Shown here in pieces: positions 1 through 11,940 of a stretch of DNA of 64,000 nucleotides. Each line of letters starts with the position of its first letter. Position 1 is the first letter of the stretch. The stretch spans positions 9,976,501-10,040,500 of the forward strand of contig NC_051094.1 in NCBI RefSeq assembly GCF_901709675.1, written 5' to 3'. The stretch is from Syngnathus acus (lineage: Eukaryota > Chordata > Actinopteri > Syngnathiformes > Syngnathidae). The notes beneath the pieces are model-generated. The model was not told the DNA's origin, ran no database searches, and saw only the letters and a program-made list of their open reading frames with translations. The translations under genes and the position numbers were made by a program.

Positions 1-38
1 CCCCCGGATAAGCGGAAGAGAATGAATGAATGAAATGT
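1..38 (+). repeat. 3' tail of an L2/Maui-like LINE
   Basis: The window opens with CCCCCGGATAAGCGGAAGAG followed by repeated AATG units. This is the usual 3' end of a very common fish non-LTR retrotransposon, whose tail is a GGATAAGCGG block followed by short tandem repeats. The body of the element lies left of the window. Family name is from memory. Confidence 0.5.
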
Positions 39-2130
39 GTTGTTTCTGAATGAACAGATACGATGCAAATGGAAGGAATGCATGTAATGGAAGGAATATC
101 AGTTATCCATCCACATGTCGCATGTTTGTTCAACTTTGAGCCTCGAGTCGTCTGTGCTCAGCTCAACAAAGGAAATGTGTTTTCAGTTTTGTCTGGTCCC
201 TCCGCCTCCGGAGATCTAAGACAGTCTTGTATTCATTTCAGAGCCGTAGCAGCGTGTAGCATACCCTTCACGGTTGTGACGATTCCAGCAAAATACGACA
301 GTAAGCCTTGCTTGTCATATTCTTCTGCTGGTGCTGCTTTCACTACCTCCTACACTTGAGCATAGCTTGCTGTATTTGTCTTCAATCAACCCAGATTTGG
401 AAAGGTAAGTCTGGCTTAAAGAATTCCCCGGGTCCAGTTGTTTTCATAAGAATATTTCTAAAAAGTCTGAGGTGTTGTTTCAGACAGAGTAGTCACTTGA
501 AAGTGGCTCTGGATTGTGTTGTCATGATCAGAGAAACTCATTGTGTGTGGGGATATTATGTAAATTCCCCGCACTGTTATGCAACACGTTATTTTTACAA
601 ATAGGCAGATAAGAAATTTTCTTGGTTGATTTCACCCTTAATGTCTGGGCAGGCTGTCTAGACCAGATACAAACATGTGCTATTTGTATACAATAAATAA
701 AAATACTAATATTTTTAATTACAAATCAATTTTGTTATGACATTTTATTGTGTACACATATCCAGAGCAGGACTTAATGCTATTTCTTTGGTACTGAAGG
801 GCATCTATTTCGCTCTTCTGAAATAGCACTCAAATTGCCTGTAAACATATGTCATTAATAATTCATGTTATTAATATACTGTTGCTTTGGGTGAAATCCT
901 CATACAGTCAAACAACTTTTCACGCTAACGGCCTATTCCGTGCTTATAAAGACTGCCTCTAGTGGTCTGGAGGGACAATATAGAACTATCACTTCTCGTA
1001 TAGCTTTCAGTACATCCGCAGATAGTGTCAATAGAAGTGAACCACACAATACGTTTTTTTTTATGTGTTCAAAACGACAGAGAGCTTAACTCACTCCAGT
1101 TTCATTTACCATCCAAGAGTTTGAACAGAGGCTGGCCGTGGAAAATCCTGTCACACTGTTGACACTGTCATGTGACGGATACACTTAATAGGTTAACAAA
1201 AGTAGAGTGGCTACTGCGTTTAACACACATTAGCAACTTTATAAACAGACGATCACCAAGTTGTGCATTTCATGCGATTCACTTCAGTTGTGAACCTGTT
1301 GTATAGGTTTTAAAGATAAAAAGGAAGGAAGATAGAAAAAAATATATCTTATGAATACAATGGGAATAGTTTAATATTTGAACAACTCTTATCATCTTTC
1401 TTTTCTATATTGACGCTACTTTCAAGTAAAGACGCGAGTAAACTTGCAGCTTAGGACATTTATTATAATATATATAAGGGCTATACTTGTATGTACTTAA
1501 CAACGTCCACTTCACTCAAGGCAAGGAGAAATCAAAAAAATACAGTGCATGTAAAACCACTGCTTAGGTGTTGTTATTGTAAACACTATGTATCTTCATG
1601 ATTGAGTGAAGCCACTAATGCATGTTTGGTTTCTGCACACTGGACAACGCTCACACCCTTCAACTCCTCCCCTCGGCCGATACAATCATAGACAGCTGAG
1701 AGGGAGAGAGCGAGGGAGGGAGCGAAAGAGAGCAGATGAAAAAGGTGGGCTCTCAGTCTGATGCACTTCTTGCCACAGTGCCGCTGTTCTCTGTCATGAT
1801 CAAACTGTAGCAGTTGTGGATTGTGCTGCTGTCTGTGATGGCTGTTCTGATGTTGTAGTGTACAAGACGGACTTTTTTTGGACTATTACTAACTCAGTGA
1901 ACTTGTTTCGGCATTGAGGGAAATGTATTTTTTGCTGAGAACATGTTGACTCCATTAAGAGGTCCTCGTTTGTGGAAGCATGGGAAGTCCGGGCTGAAGT
2001 TTGAATGCGGCCAAACGATCCTCCAGAGGCGAGCAATGTAAGAACATCTGCTTTTTGCAAGCAGGTATCATATTTATGACTTAAGAAAAATGTTGCTGTG
2101 CAAAACATGTAGTGACTGAACTGGTGAAGA
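39..2130. other. Upstream region of adrb3, no gene recognised
   Basis: AT-rich sequence with no convincing coding exon on either strand. A TATATAAG box at 1471-1478 and a purine-rich GA tract at 1697-1735 are the only promoter-like signals seen. A minimal upstream frame (ATG followed at once by TAG) lies at 2107-2112, just before the receptor start. The transcription start cannot be fixed from sequence. Confidence 0.4.
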
Positions 2131-3425
2131 ATGGACGGCAACCTGAGTGCATCAGCTGCTTTGAGGAACCACACAACCCCCTACCACCCGGCCGCGGGAT
2201 CCTGGATCCTTGTCATACTGGTCGCTGTCATCATTATCATTGTCGTAGGAAACCTGCTGGTCATCATCGCGATAGCTTCTACTTCCCAGCTCCAGACAAC
2301 GACGAACATCTTCATCATGTCACTGGCGTGTGCTGACCTCATCATGGGGGTCCTGGTGGTGCCTCTGGGGGCCACCGTTGTGCTGACGGGCAACTGGCAG
2401 CTAGACGCAACTTTTTGTGATTTCTGGACTTCAGTGGACGTCTTATGTGTGACAGCCAGCATAGAAACTCTCTGCGTGATAGCCGTGGACCGTTACATAG
2501 CGATTACCAGGCCGCTCCGACACCAGGTTTTACTGAGTAAGTGGCGCGCCAGGGTAATCGTTTGTTTGGTTTGGCTCGTTTCCGCCTTAATCTCTTTCGT
2601 ACCAATTATGAAAGGCTACTGGCGTGCAAACGATGAATATGAAGCCAGAATGTGCTACGATGACCCCGCCTGCTGTGACTTTGTCACCAACTGGGCTTAT
2701 GCCATCGTATCTTCCACAATGTCTTTTTACATTCCACTCTTTATAATGATCTTTGTGTATGCAAAGGTCTTCCTGATAGCAAGACGGCAGGTGCAGCTCA
2801 TTGATAAAAGCCGAATGCGTTTCAAGCACGAGTGTCCGACAATGCACATGCAAGTCGATTCTGATATGAACAATCCAACCCTCCAGACGCTATGCATAAA
2901 CCAAGCTACGGGCAACACCTCTATGGCGCGGAAGGGCGTTAAGCGAAGACCATCCCGGTTGTTGCTTGTCAAAGAACACAAGGCCCTAAAAACTTTGGGG
3001 ATCATCATGGGGACGTTTACGGTGTGCTGGCTGCCGTTTTTTGTTGCCAACATCATCAACGCTTTTGATCGAAGCGTTCCGTCGGAGAGGATCTTCAGAC
3101 TTTTGAACTGGCTTGGTTATGTCAACTCTGGCCTCAATCCCATCATCTACTGTCGGAGCCCGGAGTTCCGCGCTGCTTTCAAGCACCTCCTGAGCTGTCC
3201 GTGGCTGTCCACCCTCTGGCTCAATACATTCTACAAAGAAGCGCAGACTTGTTGCTCCTGCTTTCAATGGCGAGCTGAGTCAGGTCTGGTGGGTTCTTTC
3301 CAAAAAACCCCAACTGGTAGCTTGGCCAGTGCTCGAGGGAACAAGAGCGAAGAGGCTTCCCCAGTTCCTCTCCAGTCCAATGGCAGCTCACAGTTCAGTG
3401 ACTTATCACAACCGGAGGTCAGATT
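2131..3425 (+). CDS. adrb3: Beta-adrenergic receptor (beta-3 type), main coding exon
   Basis: A class A GPCR for adrenaline and noradrenaline, expected to act through Gs at the plasma membrane. Visible features are an N-glycosylation site (N13), seven TM segments, D69 (2.50), the amine-binding D103 (3.32), DRY 120-122, an ECL2 cysteine cluster around 175-182, TM5 serines 194/195/198, CWLP 299-302 and NPIIY 336-340. Cys355 after TM7 is a likely palmitoylation site. The start codon is the first long in-frame ATG and gives a normal-length N-terminus. Body similarity to beta-1 and beta-3 is close; beta-3 is preferred because rab11fip1 and adgra2 lie nearby, as on human 8p11. The reading frame continues to TAA at 3427-3429, but that stop overlaps a GTAAGT donor (3426-3431), so the exon probably ends at 3425. 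A KRRPSRL sequence at 271-277 provides a PKA consensus site, which human beta-3 lacks. Subtype is less certain than receptor class. Confidence 0.85.
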
Positions 3426-3536
3426 GTAAGTGTTCTTTTTTTTTTTTTTTTTAACCTGTTTTTCTAATCTTCACTTTCCTTAAAACTGTTTTTATGAGTC
3501 TTAACTACACTTAATGGTATGTTTTTCTGACTGCAG

Positions 3537-3585
3537 ATGTTTTGTTGCATATTGCCTGGGCTGTCATGTGACAGTTCATCAATAA
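3537..3585 (+). CDS. adrb3: Candidate last coding exon of adrb3
   Basis: A pyrimidine-rich acceptor ending CTGCAG at 3536 follows the donor at 3426 by 111 bases. Splicing joins the phase-2 end of the main exon to this segment, completes a Leu codon, adds 15 more residues (C-F-V-A-Y-C...) and stops at TAA 3583-3585. Human ADRB3 also has a tiny last coding exon, which makes this plausible. A more distant exon could be used instead; the added residues match nothing I recognise. Confidence 0.4.
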
Positions 3586-3610
3586 TCTACCAAAGCCAAG
3601 GCTAAACAAA

Positions 3611-3616
3611 AATAAA
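3611..3616 (+). terminator. Candidate poly(A) signal of adrb3
   Basis: AATAAA lies 26 bases after the stop of the candidate last exon and about 180 bases after the unspliced stop, so it could serve either form. No GU-rich element was verified. Confidence 0.35.
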
Positions 3617-3825
3617 CAAATCACATTATTTACCGCATTTTGTTGCAGATAAAGAATCGTGCAACAGGTTAAAAAGCATTCATTCATCTGCTAAACTTTA
3701 TAACGCAACAAAAAGAGAAAAAGGAAATCTGATATATTATTTATAGATTTGTTGTTAATAATGAATTTTATACTTAGTTATTCTATCTGCAAACTCAAGG
3801 ACAAACCATTAGATTAATAAAGCAT

Positions 3826-3905
3826 TTATCCATCCATCAATTATCTGAACCGCTTTATCCTCATGAGGGTCGCTGGTGTGCTGGAGCCTAACCCATGATC
3901 GATAA
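3826..3905 (-). repeat. L2/Maui-like LINE 3' fragment
   Basis: Contains the recurring fish motif with ATCCATCCAT, a CCGCTTTATCCTCATGAGGG core and GCTGGAGCCTA. It is the reverse complement of a LINE 3' end and is decayed. Confidence 0.5.
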
Positions 3906-5904
3906 ATAAAAAAATTAGCAGATGCCATTGAATAGAAAATGGGATAATTACAGTCTGAGTTGGGATTTGGAAATATTCAATTTTAAAAAATAGATCAAAC
4001 TTGACTCACTGCATTGCATATTGTGAAGGCTGATTTCCACATTAGGCTTTCTTCAATGCGATCAGCAAAACAGTACGGAAATACAAATCATAGAAAACAT
4101 TTTATATTTCAGTATTACAAAATTCAACTAGAATTTAAAACTTGAATTTCAAAATGATCAGTTATTTTACAATGTGAGTAATTCATGTCCTGAATTGATT
4201 GGAAATGGTCATACTGCTCATGCAGCATTTTGTGGTCAGTATTTTGATATATGAATTCAGAGAGTGGATTTAGTATCCGAGTATGGCTGACACATTGAGA
4301 TTTGTGGTGCATATCAGCAAATATTAGCGTGGACCTCTGCCAGTCGTGAGGGCCTCCCAGGACCATACCCAACACCCGACACATCAGATAAATCTTTATC
4401 ATATATGCACAGAACACTCTGTCCAATTAGCTGCACAGGGTGTTTATCACACAGTTTATTCTGAATTTGGAACTGCGGAACATTTGGCTAATGTGTAAGA
4501 GCAGTCACTAGCAGACTACAGGACAGTTTTTAATCAACAAAAGTGCCGGGAACTTGCCAATAGAATTAAAATTAAGAAATATCTTTGTGTACAGAATTGA
4601 CCTAATATTTTATGAACTTTAATACATGATTATTGTGACAATATGATTATATGATGCCTTTTACCACTTATAGGAAGAGTATGAAAGAGTTATATTAAAT
4701 AATTGAACATATTAGAAATCCATAATAATCTGCCATGAGCTATTAGAGTCTAACCCTCAAACACACATCTATATGCTGCTTTTGTGAGTTCTGAATGTTC
4801 TAACTGCTGAATTATATAGCTTACATTATTTATATAACATCACTTTCCTTTAGTGGGTATCATACACATTGTTCAAACTCCTGGTGGTTTCAGAGCAGAG
4901 TTGAAAATGAATTGTTCCAGACCATGTAATTTACAGGTGCTTATCAAGGATTAGTTCAGATATTTGGAATGTGTTAGCCAGAACGTAGAGATATTCAGTC
5001 ATTCCTCCTTTATATGGTAACACGTGTTCGGTTGCCCCACCCGTGTTTGCTTATGTAACTCAGTTTTATGGAAATACAAAACTTGATTTCTAAATATTTA
5101 CTCTGTTCCTTTATGCCACTGAATGTATCATAAATACTGGTGGTATTTTACAGGCATGACCAATATTGCTATGAAACAAGAGACATAGGGGCATATAAAA
5201 AAACGTCATTTGAAGGGCGCTTTCTGGATGAGTTCAACTCTGTGTTTCTTAAAGTCGTACCGCTCTGCTGTGTGTCTGCTATAGAAACCGAGAGCAAACT
5301 ATTCATAGCTGTGACTTGACAAGTCAATGAAAAGCCTGATCCCTTGATGGCTAAAGGGCTACATTTCACATAAAGGTGACTTAGGCGACTTTGTTTTCAG
5401 AAAAATGCTCGCTTTCATACGACGGCAGCCCTTATCAACATTGCCAATGGCCCACACAGTCACGTATACACCATCCTGATGACTTCAGGGATTGTATCTG
5501 TTTTTCATGATCATTAGTTACTCCAAGTTGAAACAGAGGATAAGGCTTATCCAATACATTCTTATATATATAACAATTAGAATACTGTCAACAATGAAGT
5601 AATTTAAAAAAATCTAAATATTCACAAAAGCATATACACATATATAATATACACAAATTCATAGATTTTTTTTCAGTTATACGGAATTTATTAAATAAGT
5701 GTGTTTTAGCTGCAGACTAAGATCAAGATGCTCTAGTATAAGCACTATGAAAGCAGCGTACTAAAGAGCTAGGCCATCACATTGTAAATGATTATTTAAA
5801 ATTCATTGTTATGAAATCTAAAGAAAATATCATCAAAACTCAGAAAAATGAATGCTGTTGGTGCGGTGGCACAACACATACCCCAAAAAAGAGTTGTAAA
5901 AGTC
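3906..5904. other. Intergenic spacer, nothing recognised
   Basis: AT-rich sequence between adrb3 and the repeat cluster at 5.9 kb. Open frames here are short and show no known motif, and no splice-flanked exon stands out. Confidence 0.4.
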
Positions 5905-6380
5905 AAAGTCAAAATCTGCTTTATTGTCAATTTCTTCACATGCCAAGACACACAAGAAATCGAAATTACGTTCCCACTATCCCACGGTGACAAGACATAG
6001 TACACAATATACACTACCGTTCAAAAGTTTGGGGTCACAAAATTGTTTGGGTGACCCCAAACTTTTGAACGGTAGTGTATATATTTATTTAGATAATTAT
6101 TTATAGATTATATATATAATCTTCTGTGTAAAAAATCTTATAATATATGTATACTTATATTCATAGATTATATATAATCTTATACAAATATAAGATATAA
6201 TTTATAATATTTAATTCATAATATTGTATTATAATAATATTTACACTACCGTTCAAAAGTTTGGGGTCACCCAAACAATTTTGTGACCCCAAACTTTTGA
6301 ACGGTAGTGTACATACAAGTAAACAACACAAAAAAATAAAACCAAGAAGGCACAAACAATGAATAAATAAGAGTGATGAA
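5905..6380. repeat. Dispersed repeat split by a twin-hairpin insertion
   Basis: The left piece (about 5905-6007, AAAGTCAAAGTC... CTTTATTGTCAATTTC) and the right piece (about 6312-6380, ACATACAAGTAAACAACAC...) read like two halves of one fish dispersed repeat that I recall as contiguous elsewhere. The sequence between them is a separate hairpin element, so that element inserted into the older repeat. Class of the host repeat is unknown to me. Confidence 0.45.
6008..6311. mobile_element. Non-autonomous twin-hairpin DNA element
   Basis: Two near-perfect hairpins, 6008-6081 and 6242-6311, flank an AT-rich core. Each arm reads TACACTACCGTTCAAAAG with TTTGGGGTCAC after it. The 12-13 base loops of the two hairpins are reverse complements of each other, so the two copies face in opposite directions. 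The CACTACCGTTCAAAAG terminus is common in fish DNA transposons, possibly Tc1/mariner-like with a TA target. There is no transposase frame. Confidence 0.65.
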
Positions 6381-8459
6381 AGGACTTGAAAATCAAGTTA
6401 TTTTTATTTTGTATTTTTCTTATCAGTATGAAAGAGTGCGAATTTTCCTGTACAGACATGTACAGTGGACGTGATAGCATCAATGTCCATGTCGTGTTGG
6501 GGAAAACTGATGAATTTCCATGAAAGACCGCAAGCTTGCTGTCATTAGCAAAAAGAAAATTACAAGGGAAATGGCAGTATACTGATAGCAACTGTGGTTT
6601 CTTTTTTACCCAAGAAGGCCAACATATTTTGACTGGTAAAATAATTGTGATAAATATGTATTTGATTGCAACTGACATTCCATACAAGGCACGACCAACT
6701 CAACAAAACAAGACACATTCCATACAAGGTACGACTAACTCAAGACAAAAAGCTGCACAACCTCATTCAACTGAGGTCAATTTTAAGCGACCGCCCCCAA
6801 ATGAAACAAAACCCTAACCAAACACAACACAGAGTACTCTACAGTTTAACATACCTTTCTACTTCTTCCTATCAGTAACAGTAGGAATGTCACAAACCGC
6901 ACAAGATGAGAACAAGTATATATTTGTCATGCATTGCAAAACCAAAAAAGAATAACATCTTTTTTTTTGCAAACATCATGTGTTTGATTTTGGTTGATTG
7001 GTCACCTACCACTTGGCAGAGTTTGTGGAGCAAAAACCAAAACCAAACAAAAAAAACAGCACACAGTGAACCCCTACCAATTTGCAGTTAGCTCTTCTGA
7101 AATGCAACGATTATTTTTTTTATTATTATTTTTTTTTCTGTGAAAACCATCTTTAAGTATTTGCTGAAAACTAACATATTAAGATATTTAAGTGATCTTT
7201 CTGTAACCAAACAAGTGCCAATGAGAAAGTAATGTGGTGTAATTTGTAGTAAATATTGAGCCAGACCTCAACTAAGCAAATAAACTCTTTGAGCTAAGTT
7301 TGGTCTGGGTTGTTAGCAGACGTTACAGAGAGAATTTGTCAATTATGTACGTTTTCGCCTCGCTGAATGGATATTAGAAAGCGAACAAACAATGGAGGTC
7401 TCACTATTGGTTAACATTTTTTATTTTATGGCTTGTGAAGGCTGTATACATGTTGTGCAATATTTCAGAAATCAAATATTCTATGAGCCAATTCATTTAT
7501 AAAGAAACGTAAGATGAGTTGCAATAAAAAATCTGAGATGCTGAGCTTTATGCTAGCATGCAATACCATAGATGGGAAAAGGAAAACAGCACCAACTTAA
7601 CAATAATTGTAAAACTTGAAAGAACGTATCGAAACACACGCAGCAGCAGCAGGACATGCAGACAGAGCATACTAAATAACAATACTGAGAGGAATATATT
7701 CCTTTTATTCTTCATTCTTCTGAGTGGGAATCCACTCAGTTTTCAGCAAAAAACACGAAACCCTCAAGATTGGATTCTTAGTCTCCTGTGGCGCAAGGTC
7801 CTCAGCAATCCCCCAGACAAATCCAAGGGAACTTCAATCAAGTGTTTGTAGGCCGAAGGGTCAGAAATAGCAAGCAAATTAAACTACTGTGACATTGTTT
7901 TCAGGCAGTGTGGTCATCATCTGCTTGTTTGTGTGTGTGTGTTTGCCACAGCTTCACATTGCAAGAAAAAGAAGGATGAGGACTTTCATGCGCCATACTA
8001 CTGAAGCCATCACTGTGATTCCCAGAAGCCAATGAAGAGCCTCCAGTGAACAGTGAGGTCCAGCACTAAGATGGCGGGACAAGCTCAAGAGAAAATGTTG
8101 ATTTGCAACAGCTATTCACATGCAGCTACATCAATGTGAAACTTAACACTGAATGGATTTGAAGATGAACTTCCAAGCAATAATTTACATACAAACTGAT
8201 AGGCTCCTGCTTGTGGTTTTAATTTGTAAAAAAAAAAAAAAAAAAAAAAGCACAATATGACATAATAATTTATCTATTTATCTTTAAAAATATGCTTCCT
8301 AGGATTCCTTGTCTAGGAATATGAATGTCACAAATACTAAAAGGCTGTCCTGTGAAATCAATTTGGGTATCTGCTTTCATCAGTGAGACTGTGATCTTAT
8401 TAGTTAGTTATCGTATCTAAATCTTATGAATAAACACATTTAAAAGAAGAAAGTTAATC
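6381..8459. other. Intergenic spacer, nothing recognised
   Basis: AT-rich spacer. It holds a poly(A) run at 8228-8249 and a short GT repeat near 7930. Open frames are short and lack recognisable motifs. Confidence 0.4.
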
Positions 8460-8632
8460 TACCGTACTTTTCGGACTATAAGTCGCACCGGAGTATAAGT
8501 CGCACCAGCCATAAAATGCCCAAAAAAGTGAAAAAAAAAACATATATGTATATAAGTTGCTCCTGAGTATAAGTCGCCCCCCCACCCAAACTATGGAAAA
8601 AAACCGCGACTTATAGTCCGAAAATTACGGTA
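8460..8632. mobile_element. 173-bp inverted-repeat element (MITE), copy 1
   Basis: Starts TACCGTACTTTTCGGACTAT and ends in the inverse of the same terminus (CCGAAAATTACGGTA). Inside are repeats of GAGTATAAGTCGC and a CCCCCCCACCCAAACTATG block. Both ends abut TA, suggesting a TA target site. It has no coding capacity and matches the copy at 31802-31974 in length and order. Confidence 0.8.
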
Positions 8633-11029
8633 AATCACCCTTTTGGAATTTGCTGCCCACAAAAGCCAGGACACCGAGTTAATTCCTATCAGGAGTTTCC
8701 CATCAATTTGCAGTAACAGATGACAAGCTGCACATAAAATGTCACCAATTCCATTTACGGCTATTAACAAACTTTTTTTGGAAAACTACTTTAAGGACAA
8801 CTTTTGATGGATGAGTCAAGCGAGATGCATAACAACACGCAGCATATTATGCACTGTATTGGCCAATCCAGTGCTCGCAGTAATATTCTAATCATGCCAT
8901 GAAAGAACCCCACAAATGACATTATACATGGCAGAATCATCTTGTCCTGCCACAGTTTAATCATTAAAAAAAAAATCCCAGGCTAGAATACCCACCTTTT
9001 TTTTTTTTTTTTGCCTTTTAGAGCAACGTCTCACAAAGCTAGTAGTCTACACCCCCGGTCTGCTTGCTCGCCAGGTTCATTGAGTGATCTGATAAGATAC
9101 AGCAAAAATTCATTCACCTCATCAATTACTTTTGTCCCCCGACTCCTTTGTGTGCGTTATGTGTGAGATAGTTATGTTGCACTGAGAAATAAAAATAGAA
9201 ATGCAAACTATTTGTTGCCTGTGTGCTCCCTGCTGACCCACCACATCTCCCACAGGCCATCTCCTGTCTGTCATGAGAAAGAAACAAATCCCAAGAAGAC
9301 ATAACCGAAAAGACACAGGAAGTCTTCCATTTTGATTTTGAGTGTCCATTTCTGGTCATTTCCGTGGATTCTTCAAAATGTTACGCACTGGCACTTCTTT
9401 TAATATACTCTTCTCATGTACTGTAGTCAAACAAGGTAAGCAAAATTATGCTTGCGGTACACTACTGAAAACAAATCCGTTTTTGCATGTCTTGTAATTT
9501 GTATCGTGTGTGTGTGCGTGCGTGTGTGTGTGAGATCAAGCCATATTGTGCACTAGGTGGCAGTAAAAGTAGGCATTCCATCTCCACCTCTACTGGAAAG
9601 CAAGGGTTGCTTCATTTCATTTCATAGATGGGGTAATGAGAAAATAATACCGAAAGTAGAATGTGGGTAGAAAATATTTGCAAGCGCTTATTATACCAAT
9701 AAAATAAGACATTTGTATTACTTAAGTATTATGAATGTATATATATATGTATGTAAATATAGCTTGACTGTGTCTTCGTTGTCTTCCTTATACAGGACTT
9801 TGCTAATATCTTAGGCTTTGTTTTTCACAGCAGTTATTATATATATAAACAATACTGATCCCAGTTCCATTTCGTTTTGGTGTGCAATTTATTGTTGGTA
9901 GTCTTTTGCTTTTAGTTTGCAGTTTTTGCTTTGCTTATTTTGATTTTACTAGCAAGTAATTTGATCATGCACAACTTTAGGAAGGGCTCACTATATTTCC
10001 ACATAGACCGACCAGGCATATCATGACTGCCTCATATCATGATACCCAAATAGTCAATATTCTGCTTGTACAAAGATTTTAATTGATGCTTTCACTACGG
10101 TATTCATTCAGCAACATGCTTATTATTTAACTGTATTTAGTTTGTGCAGTGGTGAACACCTACACGGCATCTACATGAGGAGTTCCATAATATTTTGTGA
10201 AAGGCTTTCATTAAGATTGTGTGTGTTTTTCCCTCCAGATGGCAACATTTTTTACACGTTCATATGTTAACTCGAGTTTTAAAATATGTGACCTGCTTTT
10301 GGTATGCCAACATTTTGGTTACAAATGAAAACTTAATGTGTGCCACTGCTTTTCCCATTCTAGAGCATTTTGGGGAGGTCGGCCAAAATTAAATCGAGTG
10401 CCGTTGGGAGAATCGAGCGAGCAACAATTAGGAACAAATCAATTTCTGCAGAAGCGTTGGGCCTTAGAGGCCAACTTCAATTCTGTATGTAGGAATATGA
10501 CACTAAACAGCACTGCCATCATCTGGACAATCCATGCACATCAATCTGCAAGTATTTGTGAACAAGTGTTGAGGCCTGAGTCGTACGTTAAAACGTTTCG
10601 TCACTGTCAAGTGTTAGGTGTGTGTGTGTATTCTAGTGCTTTTTGCGTGGAGGCTGAATTTTTAGACTAGACTGTCTGGGACTAGTCTACTTTTCTCACC
10701 CTTTATGGCAACTCACTTTTTACCTTTTTCATCTTTGACTTAAATTAACAACTAATAAATAATCACATTTTGAAAATATATAAATAATGTATCATTTGGT
10801 GGTTATTGAGTGATTGACTCATTCATTTTTAGAAGGTAGAATTTTAAAAGATAGGGAATAAAAGTACAGCAAACTAGAAAACACTCTTAGACCTTAGATA
10901 ATATATGTTTCAGAGCAATTTGTCTATGACTATTTGAATTTGATTCTTCACGTTTTACCTTTAAGTACTAGAATTACGGAGAGCCATAAAAACAATAGAG
11001 AACAGCACAATTACTCTTTTGCAAGCACA
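8633..11029. other. Intergenic spacer, simple repeats only
   Basis: Contains a poly(T) run at 8998-9013 and a GT-rich microsatellite at about 9508-9532. No supported coding exon was found on either strand. Confidence 0.4.
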
Positions 11030-11165
11030 CTTCAGGACACGCTGGAGAGACTATGTCTCTCAGCTGGCCTGGGAAGGTCTTGGGATTCCCCCGGGATGAG
11101 CTGTTCAATTTGTACCCCGCCAATTGCCCAAAGACCGCTTGGATTGGCTCAGTGGAACCACTTTT
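11030..11165 (+). repeat. L2/Maui-like LINE ORF2 C-terminal fragment
   Basis: From 11040 one frame reads RWRDYVSQLAWEGLGIPP before a stop. This matches the conserved C-terminal DYVSRLAWERLGIPP block of fish L2-like retrotransposons. The following sequence carries more decayed 3'-end motifs. It is a dead fragment. Confidence 0.6.
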
Positions 11166-11839
11166 CAGAGCCTCCTCCGAAGTCTTTCGGGAATGCAGGT
11201 CAACTGGGGCCGTGATGTCACTGTCAACTGATTAGTCGACAAATCTACTGTAGGTATTTCTCAAGCATCGTGGCAAGTATGTCACTATACAACTTTCATG
11301 TCCTGGCGTTCTCGTGTTTCACAACAATATTTAACTATTTTTGATGTTGTTCAATAATTTCTTCGTGTTTGGGCCAAGTTTAGGCATCATCATGTTATAC
11401 TCCAATTGTAATCAAATGGTAATTCCACATAATCAGTCACAGAGCAGGGCTTCACTCTGCTTGGCTAATCAGGTACTTTTCTTCTGTTTTTTTTCTATCC
11501 TACTTCAGAGCAGTAGGTTAAATAATGTCTACGTGAAATAATCTGTCCGTGTTCTCCAGTGGTTGTCTGAACAAAAGCGCAATCAATCAAAAGCTGTAAA
11601 ATGGACAATGGCACAGCTTCCGTCCATGCAGCAAGTCACTGATTGGGCCTTTTTTTTTTTTTTTTTGGAAAGGCTCTATGTTGAATCCATGGTTGTGCTG
11701 CCTGCTTCAGCTGTTAAATCAGTCAGTCAGGTCTGCTGCCTCTCTTCCTTTCAGCAAATTTTCTTGCATTTGCCTCGAAACCCATTAATATTTTACATAA
11801 TATATAAAATATCGTGATACCATTATTTTAGAGAACTCT

Positions 11840-11940
11840 CCCCATCTGTTGGTAACTTTTTCCGTTTATGGGCAGCATAACAGCTAAATGCTGCTTCACC
11901 ATGTTTGCGTTGAACTCTTGTAGTTGGAGAAATAAATTTA
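11840..11940 (-). repeat. LINE reverse-transcriptase C-terminal relic
   Basis: The reverse strand encodes RKHGEAAFSCYAAHKRKKLP, a degenerate version of the GEAAFxxxAAxxWNxLP block found at the C-terminus of many fish LINE polyproteins. A better-kept relative lies at 52915-53200. Confidence 0.45.
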
